DNA of 64,000 nucleotides from Casuarina equisetifolia (Eukaryota > Streptophyta > Magnoliopsida > Fagales > Casuarinaceae), in NCBI GenBank assembly GCA_028551475.1, contig CM052355.1, forward strand, positions 28,547,580 through 28,611,579, written 5' to 3'. This document shows positions 25,665-38,885 of this stretch, piece after piece. The notes beneath the pieces were generated by a model. That model was given only the letters and a program-made list of their open reading frames with translations, was not told the origin of the DNA and did no database searches. Both the position numbers and the translations under genes were made by a program. Numbering within the stretch: the first letter of the stretch is position 1; each line of letters starts with the position of its first letter.

Positions 25665-27369
25665 AGGCTTTTATACGTATCAAGTTGTCTAATTTCTAAT
25701 TATCATTAATAAGGAGAAGTGTTTTTCATTTTTTTCTTGAATTGCTATTTGGTTGTATAGAATAAATACTCCTAATCTTGTAATGATTGTGAGAAAATTA
25801 GTAAGCAATTGAATAAATGTTGTTGTATTACTGGATTTCGTTTATCAAAATTATTGATTTGAATAATAAGTTTTTGATTATGCTCTTTAATTTTGGCTTA
25901 GTTTTGTTATGCTTTCTTTCCTTTTTGGGCCTCTTATGATCTTATTTCGCTATTATTTGATTTCCTTGTTTCTTTTGTACTTTATGAACTCAAGCAACTT
26001 AAGAAAGAATAAAGTGTCTTTCTTCTCTCCTTGGAAAAAAGGATCAAGGTAGGCTAGTACAAATTGGCCCCACTCAATTTAGGTGCCAAGCATCACCAGA
26101 TGGGCTATTGTCAAAACATGGAGTGTGTTGAGACAAGCCCACTCAAAGCTATTACATTTGGGTTAGGTGCTAAGTGCCACCCTATGGGTTTTCGTTAAGT
26201 TATGAAACTAGCACTGTGTAATAGGCCTAAGCCAACTACAAAAGAGTTTCAAGTAACTATAACACGAGTCTCACCCAACACATACAACGCAGCCAATTAG
26301 GTAGATCAAGCCAACCCATTCATCATAAAGGAGCCTCAAGTTGCCAAATGCTACTACCCAATGCCTATTTCCCTTGGATGCCTGAGCTTATCATGCATAG
26401 CAAACACCTCAAATAAGTATACAAGAAAGATCAAGTGGAATCCCAAGAGAGCATTACCTCCCACACACCAAGAAATACCTAAACTGGGTAGAATGAAGAA
26501 GGATATTAGGCAGCAGGAGCGGAGCTTGTACAGGATACTGAAGGTTGAAGGGCAAGAAATTTCATAAAGGAACGCAAAGGTAGGGTGATCATTATAGAAT
26601 AACAAAAACAACATGTTAGGGAAAAGGAGATACAAAAAAGGACCTAGAAGATAAGGCCATAAAGATGGCTTATGATGAAGGTGTAGACACCTTTGATTGG
26701 GATCAAAAAGCTAACTCAGGCTAGGAAGAAGATGTGGTGTAGGAAACACATAAGGAGCTTTAGCATTAAGAGCCTATAGCATGTAAGACATGTAATTGAA
26801 GATAGAAAAATGATCACATAAAAATACACTTATGTTTATTAAGAACAACAATGGTGCTTTGCATAGCCTTGGATTAGGCTTAATAGTAGATTTAGGCTGT
26901 GGATAGCATCTATAAATGTTTTTTTGGTGGTTTTTGCTATACTTCTTTTCCTTTTGTTAGGTTATTTTGTAAGGGCACACTTATGATGATGTATTTTATT
27001 GGATAATAGGCACCTTTATGTGCACTTATAATCAAATGAGGACTTTGCTTTGGTAAGTAGAAAAAGGAACAAAATAGCAAAGGATTTCCACCTATTTTAA
27101 TATCACGGGCAAAGAAAACATACCATATAGCAAAGTGAAAAACCAAGAAGTAAATTGACTAATGACACCATAAGTAAAAAAATCAAGCCTGTATATATTT
27201 TGGCTAACTCAAACAAGAAGGAATGCTAAAATCTCAGTGCATTAGTTTGCAATATGCTAGCCAATAAACATAAAAGTACATAGCTCAACAAAAAACAAAA
27301 AGATGGAACTCACATGGGCGAGTCTTGGCTACATTTTCTTTAGTTAAACACTTAACAAATGTTGGAAAT
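25665..27369. other. 3' flank of WSD-B and unclassified repeat DNA
   Basis: From 25665 to about 26035 the sequence matches the flank downstream of WSD-D (57505-57885): AATAAATACTC, TTTTGGCTTAGTTTTGTTA and CAAGCAACTTAAGAAAGAAT. The match ends abruptly at TTCTTCTCTCC (about 26033), after which unrelated DNA runs to the copia element. No motif was recognised in the small frame at 26361-26567. It may belong to the same disrupted repeat as 32793-33820. Confidence 0.5.
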
Positions 27370-27577
27370 TGTCACAAATTAAGATGCTTATGAGTGGAAA
27401 ACCTATTTATTGATATTGCAATGCATAAATTATATAATGGTAGGTCTTTATATAGACATGTACTGACACTTTACATGGAAAGCACAATAACGCTAATATA
27501 GGGAAAATATTTATATTAATAGATATATACAAATTAGGTATATTGAATTATGCAATATCCCACCTAATTACATGCTA
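27370..27577 (-). repeat. 3' LTR of the copia element
   Basis: Aligns end to end with 32585-32792; shared runs include TTTATTGATA, TGCAATGCATAAATT and CTTTATATAGAC. The minus-strand start has drifted to TAGCATG, where the other LTR keeps TGAAATG. Confidence 0.85.
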
Positions 27578-30500
27578 TAGCACTTCCCCTTAAACCAAAG
27601 ATTTAAACAAGTCAAATACTTCGAGCTTGGAGAAAAGATGCTGGTGTTGCCTATTGCAAAGAGCCTTAGTGAACAAATCTGCAGGTTGATCTCTGGTGGA
27701 GATATGTCATGTTGTGATGATCCCTTGTTGCAATTTTTTCCTTACATAGTAGTAATCAACCTCGATGTGCTTGGTTCTTTCATGGAAGATTGGGTTGGCT
27801 ACAATCTTTTTTATTGCTTTATTATCATAAAAAAGTAAGGCTAGTCATTAGAGATAAAAGCCAAAATCTCTAAGTAACCCCATAATCCATACTATTTCAC
27901 AGACGGTGACTTGCATTGCTTGATATTTAGCTTCAGTAAATGATAGGGAAATCATCAATTGTTTCTTAGATTGCCACGATATCAAGGAATTTCCAAGCAT
28001 TATACAAAAACTAGTTGTGGATCTTCATGTTATGGGGCATGTATTGTAGTCTAAATCACAATAAGCCCTAAGTTCCAATTTCAACGATGAGGGGAACATA
28101 AGTCCAAGGCTTGGACAACATTTAAGATATCTAATCAACTTTAAAGCTGTTTCCATGTGTGATTGCTTCGATGCATGCATGAATTGACTAAGCAACTAAA
28201 CTAGAAAGGTAATGTAAGGTCTAGGGAGTGTAAGTAAATCAACCTACCAACTAACCTCTTATAAGTTGAAGGATAGGCAAGCAGTGGATCATAATGGTCT
28301 TCCTTGGAGTTGGCATCATACTTAATGCTGGTAAACTTTTTGTTTTGCTCCATGGGAACTGTTAAGGGTTTTGAGCTTACTAACCTTACTTAAAAAATAA
28401 GCTTCAAAGTGTATTTCCATTGGCTTAATAAAATGTTATGTGGGGAGCAAGCAATCTTAATTCCAAGAAAGAATTTGATTGCCTAAGATTTTTCATAAAG
28501 AAAGTGGAGTTCAAATAAGTCTTCAAATATGAGACTACAACTTGATTATTCCCTATGATTAGAATATCATCAACAAAGATAAGAAGGGTAATAAAAGAAC
28601 CTTCCTGAGACTTTGTGAAAAGTGAATAATTGTGCCAAGACTATTGGAAACCGTATGCAAGAAAAGAAGCAGTGAACTTGGCATTCCACTACTAAAAGAC
28701 TTGCTTTAGACTATATAAGGACTTTCACAATTGACATACAAGTCCTTTTTTCTAATTGCGAAATCTAAGGGGAAGTTACATATAGACCTCCTTAGATTGG
28801 TTGCCATGAAGAAAGACATTTTGAATATCCATTTGAAAGAGAGGCTAGTGATGAACATGCGGACACTAACATGCTTAGCAATAGGAGAAAATGTGTCTTG
28901 ATAGTCAAAACCTTCCCATTGACTATAATCTTTAGTAAGCCTTATAATGCTCAATAGAACCATCTATACAATATTTTACCTTATAAACCCATTTACATCT
29001 AATTGAACATCGACCATGAGGCAAATGGACTAAATCCTAGGTATGATTTGCCTCAAGAGCAGCAAGCTTGTTGTTCATGGTAGTAACTTAATTTGGGTTA
29101 TGGATGACCTCATGAAAGTAGTAAGGTTCATGGATAATAGAAATGGAGGGAATGAGGTACTAATGATGGAGTGATAGTGGTCGAGAGAGATGTACTTAGA
29201 AATAAGGTACAATGAAGTGCGTGATGAAGAAGGGACTATGGAACAAATGTAATCAGCTATCCAAATGAGTGGTTTAATGGGTTTACTTGAGTGATGAACA
29301 TTTGGTAAAGGTGGAGGTTGGAGATTAAGATCATGCAATGCGTTAGTTGGTTTTGAAGGAGAGTCAAGCAGGTTAAGTGGTGGAGAAGGATCATGGCCAT
29401 AATCTATGATAATTGGATCATAAACTAGTAATGATGATAGTGAGTAAGGTTCTTTCTATGGTATAATGGGAGCTGATGAGAAGGCAAGGCTCGTAGAGGA
29501 TGATTAAGGATTAAAGGAAGTAAATGAGAAAATAGTTTCTCTAAAAATGACATCTCGACTACCAAAAAACTTTCTAGTTGTAAGATCATAGAGCTTGTAA
29601 CCTTTTTGGTAAGAAGGGTAACCCATGAAGACACAAGGATGGCTTGAAGACTAAATTTGTCATGCACACCTAAAGTGGTGGTGTAACAAAGGCAACTAAG
29701 GACACATAACTAGTCACGCAATGGGGGCTTACCAAAGAGACACTCAAAGGGAGTGATCCCATTGAGTGAAAAAAAAGGAAGGCAATTAATGAGGTATATG
29801 GTAGTTAAGATACATTTGCCTTAAAACCTAGGAGGGAGATGAGACCAGAAGAGTAAGGCTCGGACAACATCTAATAGGTTTCAATGTTTATGTTCAATGA
29901 CTCCATTTTGTTATGGAGTATGAACACAAGAACTTTCATAGATAATGCCTTTGGACATAAGAATGTGTGAACATTTAGAAGAAAAGAATTCGGTGCCATT
30001 ATTGGAATGAATATGCTTAACTAGGACTCCAAATTAGGTGTGCATCATGGATAAAAAAAGATTGAATTATTGAAAAAACTTGACTTTTATAATTTAGAAG
30101 ATAAGTGTAGGTGACACATGAAAAATCATCCACAATGGTGATGAAGTAACAAGCACCATCATGAGTAAGATATTTATGTGATCCCCAAACATCCATGTGG
30201 ACGAGGTCAAAAATGGTATTGGTTATGGTTTGACTAAGTGGAAAAATAACATGCGATTGTTTTTTCATAAGAAAAATAAGATTTCAAAGATGAATGACCC
30301 AAATGTTGATGCAAAAGGAAATAGTCATTATTGAAAACTAAATTACAAACAGAGGATTGCTTGGAAGTACAAACACAGCTCTAAATGGAACTTAAAAAAC
30401 TATAATAAATAAAACAAAATTCCTTGGAAAGACTAGAACACAAGAAATAAAGTCCTCCTTTAACCTTTTTAAGCCCAATCAACACCTTAGTCATACGGTC

Positions 30501-32584
30501 CTAGAAGACATAAAAATTGTCAAAAAAGAAGGCTATACAATTATTAATTTGGGTTAATTTATAGATAGATAATAAATTATGTTTAAATTAAAGGAAAAAT
30601 AAGACATTTCAGAGATGCAAGTATGGATTAGGTTTATAATGACCAATGTGGGTAACCAAACTATGTGTTTGATTAGGTAAATGAACTAAAATAGGTGATG
30701 CACATAGGAAATATAAGTCTAAAATGTGCAAATCACATGTGATGTGGTCACTAGCTCTTCAATTAATAATCTAACCAAAAGTAAAAGTCTAAAGGTAGAA
30801 TGCATATTAGTGAAATTAGTCGATGAGTCAAATGGAGATACTTGATTCAACATGGTCATTAGCTTGTTAGCTTAAGAATAAAGGTAAAGCTAGATGGGCC
30901 TCCATAAATGCTACATGAGGCAGAAGGCACTGGGCCCAACAAGCTTAGGTTAGGTTATAGTGGTGTTGCAAAACCATTGGGAGAATAGGGCCCACTATAA
31001 GTTCCTATAACATACGCTTGATTAGAAAACTGAGGCCAAAACCCAAAAGGGTTAAATTGAATTGGGCCTTTAATGGATGTATGGTGAGCTTTTAGGCCAA
31101 GCCCATTGGACCTTTGCCTAGACCTTCCCTTTTTTTGCTTAGGCTTCCAACTTGGGGGGTAGCCCATTAAAAGGAAACATGCCTATTTAACGTGGCCCTA
31201 TTTCTTACAATGGGAATAGACTTTAGGTTGGGTAGATTGGGCCTTAGATGATGGGCTTAAGGAGGACCAAGTGGATTTATGGGCCGAATTTGCATTGGGC
31301 CCATAGACTTAATTTGACCTAAACTTGAAGGATGAACCAAACTCGTACTAGTTTTGGACTAAGGTGTTCCAACCCAAACTAGTATTATTGGTGGCGTTGT
31401 AGTGTAGCCTTATGAAGCTGGTGGCATCACCAGAAAGCCTCCCACTATTTTGATGAAGTTCCTGCTTAGACATTGTGTACATCCATCCAATGACGGCGAC
31501 ATCTCTTAAGACAAAATCTGCGTCCACGAGTTTTAGAACTTGTTAGGGAGTCCTATTAAGAATTTCATCAATCGGTTTTCACGCTCCTGTATGAGAAGGC
31601 AATTATTCACCTTGCATGTGTAGAGGTTGTAGTTGCATTTAATTAATGGTAGTTAGGTCTCCAAGTTGCCCCAAAGGTTTATTAAAAGAAGGCTATTAAT
31701 TCAACGTTTGAGCAATCATTGGCAAGCTTCAAGTTGGTGATTGCTTGTTAGAAGCCATAACATTAGGTGCTAGAGACCTTATCAAACGATTCTTGGAGAA
31801 TTTCCCAGATGTTGGTCACCAATCAGGGTTGAGAAACCATACTTTCGAATGAAGGCTGCACCAAATTCACCAACCATGTTTCCATAATGGCGTGGGCTTG
31901 GTCCTAGTGCTCCACTGTATTAAGGTCGTTAAAGGGCCGTTTGAGTGTGACAGTAAGGAAGTTGAGCTTGTTATGGGCAAGGAAGACGGTCCTCACCTAA
32001 TCGGCCCAAAGGTGATAATTTGACTCATCGGCAAGACGACGGGAAACTATGCTTCCTAATTGCAAATTAGCTGGTGAAAGGTAGTAAGGATCACAATTGG
32101 CAGTTATAGGAGCATTGGTAGAGGAATTAGTGGTAGAATTGGCCATAAGAACGGCAGATTATGGTGATTAGAGAAATGTAGATGGTAGCTAGGGTTTGGT
32201 AGTAATTTGGTAAATCGGAAAAAGGGCAAAGGGTAAATCAAGAAAAGGAAAAATTACAGCATCTAGGGTTGTATTGGTGATTTGGTAGATATGAAAAAGG
32301 ACAAAGGAAAAATTTGGAAAGAGAAAAGATGTTGTGACAACTATGGTTTTAAGGGCGATTATGTAAATCTAAAAAGGGGTGAAGGGTAAATTAAAAAAAA
32401 AGAAGTCGAAAATAGGAATGGCAATTATATGAATGAGGGAAAAACAAAGGGTGTTTGCTAAGAAAAAAAAAAGAGTATGGGATAATGGCTGAAAGTAGTA
32501 ACAGGTTCTTAATTACTTAGATTGAAGGCAAAAAAAGAACGAAGAGAGTAGAAGTGACTTAGATCAACCTAGTTTATGATACCA

Positions 32585-32792
32585 TATCACAAGTTGAGAC
32601 ACCTATGAGTGGGAAACCTGTTTATTGATACTGCAATGCATAAATTGTACAATGGTAGTTCTTTATATAGACCTGTACTAATGCTTTACATGGAAAACGC
32701 AATAATGCTAATATAAGGAAAATATTTACATTGATAGAAATATACATATTAGGTATATTGTGCTACGCAATATCTTACCTAATGACATTTCA
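32585..32792 (-). repeat. 5' LTR of the copia element
   Basis: Begins TGAAATGTC on the minus strand at 32792 and ends at 32585, directly followed by the TGGTATCA primer site. It differs from the other LTR at many positions, so the insertion is old. Confidence 0.85.
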
Positions 32793-33820
32793 TAACAAAG
32801 TCAATAACATGGAAGGAGAGCTAAAAAACTTGTAGGAAAAAAGAAGTGTAGAGATGTCACATTGGAGCACAAGGAAGTCCTAGGAAGGAGCCCACTTGAT
32901 CCCTTAAATAAAAAGCAATTCAAGTGGTTTATAAAATTGACATATCATAGAATGAAGTTACCCATTTATAGGAGGAGAATAGCAACACCAGTGAAAAAAG
33001 AGAAGATGGCAAACAAAAATGAAGTTTAGGAAAGTTATGGTAATATGGGGAAGAAAGGCAAAATTATGGAAGGAGTCACAAGAAAACAAGCAAGCTTTGA
33101 ACAACTCGATGGTACTTATAGATGCAAGGGGAGAATCCAAAAACATGGAAAGCAAATGAAACTTACGAGATACCTCACAACAAACATACCTATTTCATCA
33201 AGGTGAACATGTGTTGAAGGAGGAAATGTCACAAACAACTCTAGGTTAAGTACTTAATGGATTAGGAGGAAGCTAAAAAAATGATAAGGGGGAAAATAGA
33301 GATAAACAAAAGAAGGAAACCTTAAATGGTGACAACCAAATCCAGATCAGAGAAGATCCAAAAGAAAGAGGGATGGGCTGGCATAGAAAATCAGCAAGGT
33401 ACGCTAAGCTCTAGTGTACAATCCCAAAGTTCACCCAAAGCAAACATACAACCCACACAAAATGTAAACAACTCTTAGCTACGGAAATAGGCTCAGAATC
33501 TAACCAGTTAATAGATAAAGCCGCCCTAAGATGTGCTTTTAAATTGACAAGGAATAATTTAGTAGGTTGATATGGTGCATTTAAGGAATAGGTGACTTTC
33601 CAAGGATTTATTAATTGAATGTAGAAGCTAGAAGATTGGGACGTCTATTCTTCACTCTTCTTGTGCTGAAACATGATAGAAATCAGCTTAAAAGTGCAGC
33701 TATATGATTTCACTACGATCAAATTCATGCATTTTAATCCAACTAACACTCATATATGACTATTGTGGCAAAAGCATATTAGTGTTAAATATTTAGTAGT
33801 TCATATTCCATAGGTAAAAA
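32793..33820. other. Unclassified repeat DNA next to the copia element
   Basis: No intact frame in any direction. It lies between the copia 5' LTR and the LINE endonuclease fragment. It may be the upstream part of that LINE (the ORF1 region), interrupted by the copia insertion, but I recognise no ORF1 motif. Confidence 0.35.
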
Positions 33821-34690
33821 TTGAAGTTTCTTCTTAAGATTATTCTTTGATTCTAACAGTTGTGTATGGAAGCCATGACACTAATGAAAGACTACAACTG
33901 TGGGATTCTCTCCACTCCAGATGAATTTGGAAAGGAGATAAACTGAGGATTCTTGGTAAAGACTTTAATTCCAATACATGACAATCAGAGAAGAAAGGTG
34001 AACAACCTTACTCAAGAAAATACATGGTAGAGTTCAATGAATTTATCAATAATGCTATTCTATTGGATGTCGGATATAAGGGAGATTCAATCACTTGGTA
34101 TAGCAAAGAATCTAGCCTAAGCAGAATGTGGATTAAATTGGGTAGAGTACTCATAAACCTACCGACATCTACAAGATTCCCCCATATAATAGTAACTCAC
34201 TTGACCATGGTATATTTAGATCATAGTCCCCTATCCATTGAACTCCAAGAGCAACGGAGATGGATAGGAAATTTTTAATTTCAAAGATAGATGATAAAGG
34301 AACTACACTTCATGGAAGATTGGAAATTGAGTGGGAAGTGTTCAAAGGCAGATCTCCATGGCACCAGCTGCACGACCGACTAATGCACATGAAGAGAATA
34401 TACATTGAATGGAATAAAAACCTACAAAAAGCCAAAAAAAATAGAAAATGATTGAATTAGAAACTAAGGTTCAAACTTTACACCAAGAGATGTAGACGAT
34501 GGGCTGTAGGAAGTATGTGTGATACAAAAAAGCTCAAAGATGTCTAAAGGAACTGATTACACTTAAAGAAGGAACTCTATGGAACAAAACACAGATAAAA
34601 TGGTAACAAGATGGTGATTGAAACCCATCCTACCTTCATGGTTATATTAGTGAGAGGAATTACCAAATGTGAATGATTTATTTCGTTCCT
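33820..34690 (+). mobile_element. LINE (non-LTR retrotransposon) fragment, endonuclease region
   Basis: Broken plus-strand frames read like the end of a plant L1-type apurinic endonuclease: VVYGSHD, a decayed GDFN-type segment, EFNEFINNAILLDVGYKGDSITW, RVLINLPTSTRFP, VTHL and LDHSPL (the catalytic SDH-type site, here LDH). These are followed by QIKW...DGD...SERN linker motifs. Stops interrupt it (for example after HSR near 33922). The same order of motifs recurs at 60440-61000. It ends near 34690 without a reverse transcriptase. Confidence 0.75.
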
Positions 34691-34699
34691 CTCAAGTCT

Positions 34700-35727
34700 T
34701 CCGATGATGCAAAGCTTTTATTGCCTCGTCCTTTGTTCTTGACTTTACGAACCCTCTGATGGTTTATCGTCCTTGAGTTTTGTGATACCTTCTTCTTTCT
34801 TCATGAGCATCTATGGGCCTTTGCCCTGTGGGAGCCTTATCTGTGTGAGGAGCCGCAACAATTGACTTGGTATCTTTTCGCCCTACTTGGTTTTCCACCT
34901 ATACTTCAAGCCCCACAGCTTGGAGCAGTCTTTAATTTGTATCAGCCAAAGTTAATACTGCAATAATCACAATCATATTACCATAGTTGCGCATATATGC
35001 ATTAAACAAATTAGTACAACGACAAATGTAAATATATTTGACATTTTCTTTTTCAATAATAATATTAGAGCTTTAACAATATTTTTGTCTAATATCAAAA
35101 TTTATCCCAATTCTTACTAAATTTGTGAACTACCCACCACGTTTGTCTCGTGGAAAGGGATAAGTTGCTACCTTTTAATATCCATCGCATCATGTGGGTG
35201 ACTGGCGGTTGGTGAAGAGAAGGACGTTAGCATGGTCTTCAAGCTAATTTTATCCTAAAAAAAGTTTTAAGAGCAAAAAGATCTTTCTTTTTAATAAACA
35301 AGGTTTTTAAATAATATGAGACTTATCTCACACCATATAAAATTCAATTTTATGTAAAGATAAAAGTCCAAAACCACAAGATAAGATTATGATATAAGGT
35401 CTAAATAAAAAATTCAACTTTTGAACTATATATTTAGGTATTTTAATATAATCTTATGACCTAAGTTAAATTTACTCCAACACTCGTAAGAGATAGTGTC
35501 GGCGTTCCTTCTCGTACGAATTGAAAAGACACCTCAGGAATACGCCTTTTGGTCCCATATTCGTACCGCGCGTTAGCTGGAATTAGGCCTGATTTACTTC
35601 TGTAACCACTTCTAGTTGGGGGTTCCTTTCCCAAAATAATTCCTCTCAGTATATAACGTTGAGGCTTGAGTTATTTTCCCGGTGAGTGCTTGGAAATTTG
35701 AAGCTCGGAAGCACCTAGCATTCGTGT
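34700..35727. other. Upstream flank of WSD-C
   Basis: From about 34930 to 35727 it aligns with the flanks in front of WSD-B (20520-21568) and WSD-D (41330-41978); TTTGTCTAATA, GTTTGTCT(C/T)GTGGAAA and AACGTTGAGGCTTGAG are shared. No G-box or clear TATA box is visible (GCGCGT stands at the G-box position). 34700-34900 has no gene. Confidence 0.6.
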
Positions 35728-36239
35728 ATGGAGTTCACGGAAGGGTTGGCACCAGTTAGTCCGAGTGGACAGTACTTGAACAGCTCTGTGTTGTCTGTAT
35801 CTGTTATTTGTGTTATGGAAGCCGAAGTCCCAGTTGACGACATGAACTTCGTATCACTGCTCAAGGATTTGCTCCTCCCCATCAATCCACGCTTTTCCTC
35901 TGTCATGGTTCCCTTCCACGCTCTCTGTCTCTTTAATTTTTTCTTTCTGTGTTGTACGCTTTTCTCCGGTTTATACGTAGGTTCAACTCTATGGATTCTA
36001 TGTTGCTTCCGTGGCCAGACTGTTCTGGGTCAGGTTTAGAGGCACCCGGGAGATGTTGTTGCAGTGTCAAAGATGGTTTTTCTGGGTTTGGGGTCATGGT
36101 TTGGAAGCTTTTGTAAGATCTGTATAGCGAGTTGTTTCAGAAGGAAGCGTTTCGAAAAGAGATGGAAGAGAAGAGATGATGCTTCACGTTTTGTAGATCA
36201 TACTAAATTTGCACTCTCTGCCTTGTGCCCCTTCATGAT

Positions 36240-36630
36240 CCTCCCAGCCTCCTCCTCTTCCTCTTGTACACCTTTTTCCGCTACACTTAACTTCTCGCAC
36301 TTTCATCATATTCTTCTTCTTGACCGTTGTTCCTCTTCTGCCTCTTGCTCTTGCTCCTTGTACGTCTTCTCTTTCTTCTGGTTCCTTTTTTTGTCTTCTT
36401 CCTGCTCTTTCTTCATCTTCTTCTTCATGCTCTTGCTCGTTTTGCATATCCTTCTTCTTGCTCTTGCTCTGCTCCCCTTTCCTCTCCTCCTCTTCCTCCT
36501 TGCTCTTTCTTCATCTTCTTCTTCTTCTTCTTCTTCTCTCGCTCTTTCTCTCTCTCTCTCGCTCTTTCTTCATCTTCTTCTTCCGCTACGCCTTCACTCA
36601 TCTCTATTTCTTGTTCTTGTTATTTCTTAA
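36240..36630 (+). repeat. CT-rich low-complexity tract in WSD-C intron 1
   Basis: TTC/CTC/TCT-rich plus strand, including (CTT)n and (CTCTCG)-like runs near 36510-36570. It is homologous to the tracts in copies B and D. Confidence 0.85.
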
Positions 36631-36840
36631 CTTTTCCTCATTACTACAATTCATGTCTTTCACTAATATTTAGTTATTCCATTTTTGGGTTTTCTGGTGT
36701 CACAAACATAGGGTTTATTTCCTTGTTCTTTCAAAAGATTATTGTTTTTCTTTACTTCTCTTCCTACATAATTGATCATGACCAATATGTATAAGTCTTT
36801 GGTTTTTCTTATTTACCATGGTATCTCACCTCTTCTTCAT

Positions 36841-37110
36841 TTTTTTTAAAAATACATTATATTAATTATTAATATTAAAATATAGAAGCACATAGACATA
36901 TACAAGTATTATAGAAGTTATTATATTTATAAAAAGATAAAAGTTAAAAGTTTCTAAATCTTATATAAAATGACATTTTTTTTTAAAATTTATATTTATA
37001 AATAAATAAACTTTCTTTTGTACCACCTTCTTTACTTTTGCTAACATCTTAAGAATATCAATTTTTTTTTCTTAAAAGTATTTTCTATTTCGTTTTTCTT
37101 TTCAAATGGA
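36841..37110 (-). mobile_element. LINE 3'-tail fragment in WSD-C intron 1
   Basis: Weakly but colinearly similar to the minus-strand LINE tail at 59099-59340: AAAATGACATTT, then TTTGTACCAC (GTACAATTTTC there), then TACTTTTGCTAACAT. It begins with a poly-T run, as expected for an A-tail on the minus strand. It is present at the same place in copy D and absent from A and B. Confidence 0.6.
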
Positions 37111-38798
37111 AAATTGTGATATTTACTTTTTTAGATTAAAGAGTTTCAAAAGCATAATTTAGAAGAGTAGTTACCTTTTATTATGCTTTCTATAATCAAT
37201 GGCCTAGTTGCTTAAAAACTTAAAGGTATATCTTTATTAGATGACCGAAAAGAGTAGAAAAAAAATTAGGTGAAAAAATTCAAGTCACCTTTCACAACTA
37301 TTACTAACTACTGAGAATTTTGGAACAGGTAATGAATTCAAGAGGTGATAAACAATGGAAAAAGACAGTAGTAAAGCTTGACGACCATGTTAATATCTCC
37401 CTCTTCCCAACCGGCTTGTCACCCACATCGTATGATGAATGTCTTGACAACTACATATCACAGATAGCAGGGGATCCCTTTCCACAAGACAAACCACTGT
37501 GGGCACTTCACATATTCAAGTATCCAACAAGCAATGCCGCTAGTAACATCATATTAAAGCTTCATCATTCGCTCGGTGATGGCTACTCTCTCATGGGTGC
37601 ACTTCTTTCTTGTCTACGAAGAGCTGACAATCCTTCTGCTCCTCTGACGCTGCCGTCACGCTTGCCCGCTGAACAAGAAAGTGAGCACGGAAGTATTTGG
37701 TCAAGAGTGCCTCGAGCCTTTTCCTTCATCTTCAATTCTATATCCGACTTCGGACAGAGCATGATGAAAAGTATTGTAGTTGAAGATGATCGGACGCCGA
37801 TAAGGTCCGGGGAGAATGGAGTGGAGTATCGACCAATCAGCTTATCAACCATGACATTCTCTCTTGACCGTATCAAACGCATAAAGGCCAAGCTTGGAGT
37901 GGTAAGATCCCCATATCAAACCACAAATAACTTCAATGGGCTAAGCATTCATGCTTTTGTGAATAGGTTGCTCCCTTTCGATCTTAGGTAAGACTTGGTC
38001 TATGGTAACCTAACTAAACCGTGCTCTTCAAGTGTGCAGACAACAAACGATGTGATTATAGGAGTGATCTTCTTGGGCACTAGGTTATGCATGCAGGCGA
38101 TTAGCCATGAATCAAGCAAGTCAAGCTCCACAGCTGTGGTATTGCTCAATACTGGGAACATCAGAGGCTACAAGTCAGTGCAGGAGATGGTGGAACCTAA
38201 CTCTGAGGCTCCATGGGGGAACCGATACAGCTTACTACATACCTCAATACCAAAGCTTAAGCATCCAGAATCTTCAAACCCACTTGAGTATGTATGGGAA
38301 GCACAAAAAATAATCAAGATGAAGAGAAACTCATTTGCTGTTTATCTCACCAGCAGATTTCTAGAGACCCTGAATAAGATTAGAGGCCCTGAGGTAACTA
38401 TTCGTCCTTCAATAAAAAAAAGTAATAGCGCCTAACATTACCAACTTTTTGTCCAAAAAAGGGGAATTTTTTTTAATTTATTTTTAACGTGCCAAAAATA
38501 CAGGCAGTAGCTAGATATATGCATCAGACATTGAAGAACTCTAGCATGACGATCTCAAATATGATTGGACCAATTGAGAAGGCAGCTTTAGATAATCATC
38601 TAATCAAAGGCTTATATTTTATGACGTTTGGTTTACCTCAGGTAGAACTGAAATTCTCATGCAACCCAATTTTTTTTTTATTTGATACTAAGTTGTTGAT
38701 ACCAATAAAAAGTTAGAATTAGTTATCCAACAACTTATAGTAGATAAGCATGAATAATGTGTTTCTTATTTAGATTTGGACATGGCATATTTTACATT

Positions 38799-38885
38799 TT
38801 TTTTTCCTTAACTTGGTAAAGAGAGTAGGTGTAAGTGTTGAACTTACACTTATATATTTGCTCCAATTGACCTAGGTGTTTGCTA
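38799..38885 (-). mobile_element. SINE remnant in WSD-C intron 4
   Basis: An 87-bp insert with a poly-T left end, flanked by a 19-bp near-perfect duplication: ACATGGCATATTTTACATT at 38780-38798 and the same with one change at 38886-38904. Copy B has this target once (near 24959) without the insert. The right part (CCTAGGTGTTTGCTA) matches the SINE in copy D; the middle, including the B box, is rearranged here. Confidence 0.65.

Larger units (their letters stand above)
27370..32792 (-). mobile_element. Degenerate Ty1/copia LTR retrotransposon
   Basis: Two similar 208-bp ends, 27370-27577 (3' LTR) and 32585-32792 (5' LTR), bracket a minus-strand copia-order body. Next to the 5' LTR, 32584-32577 reads TGGTATCA on the minus strand, the first eight bases of the initiator-Met tRNA primer site. 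Domains follow on the minus strand: a broken gag zinc knuckle (HCKK...GHVK...CFL) near 31190-31150; integrase (FDLVHMDVWG, TIVDDFS) at 30268-30017; reverse transcriptase (EGFDYQDTFSPIAK) at about 28925-28870 with LIFVDDILIIG near 28580-28555; RNase H ([10 protein letters not shown]...VTVCEIVW) near 27955-27885; and a terminal LFTKAL segment near 27660. A purine-rich AAGGGGAAGTG precedes the 3' LTR. Many stops and frameshifts make it non-autonomous. I could not see a clean target duplication. Confidence 0.88.
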
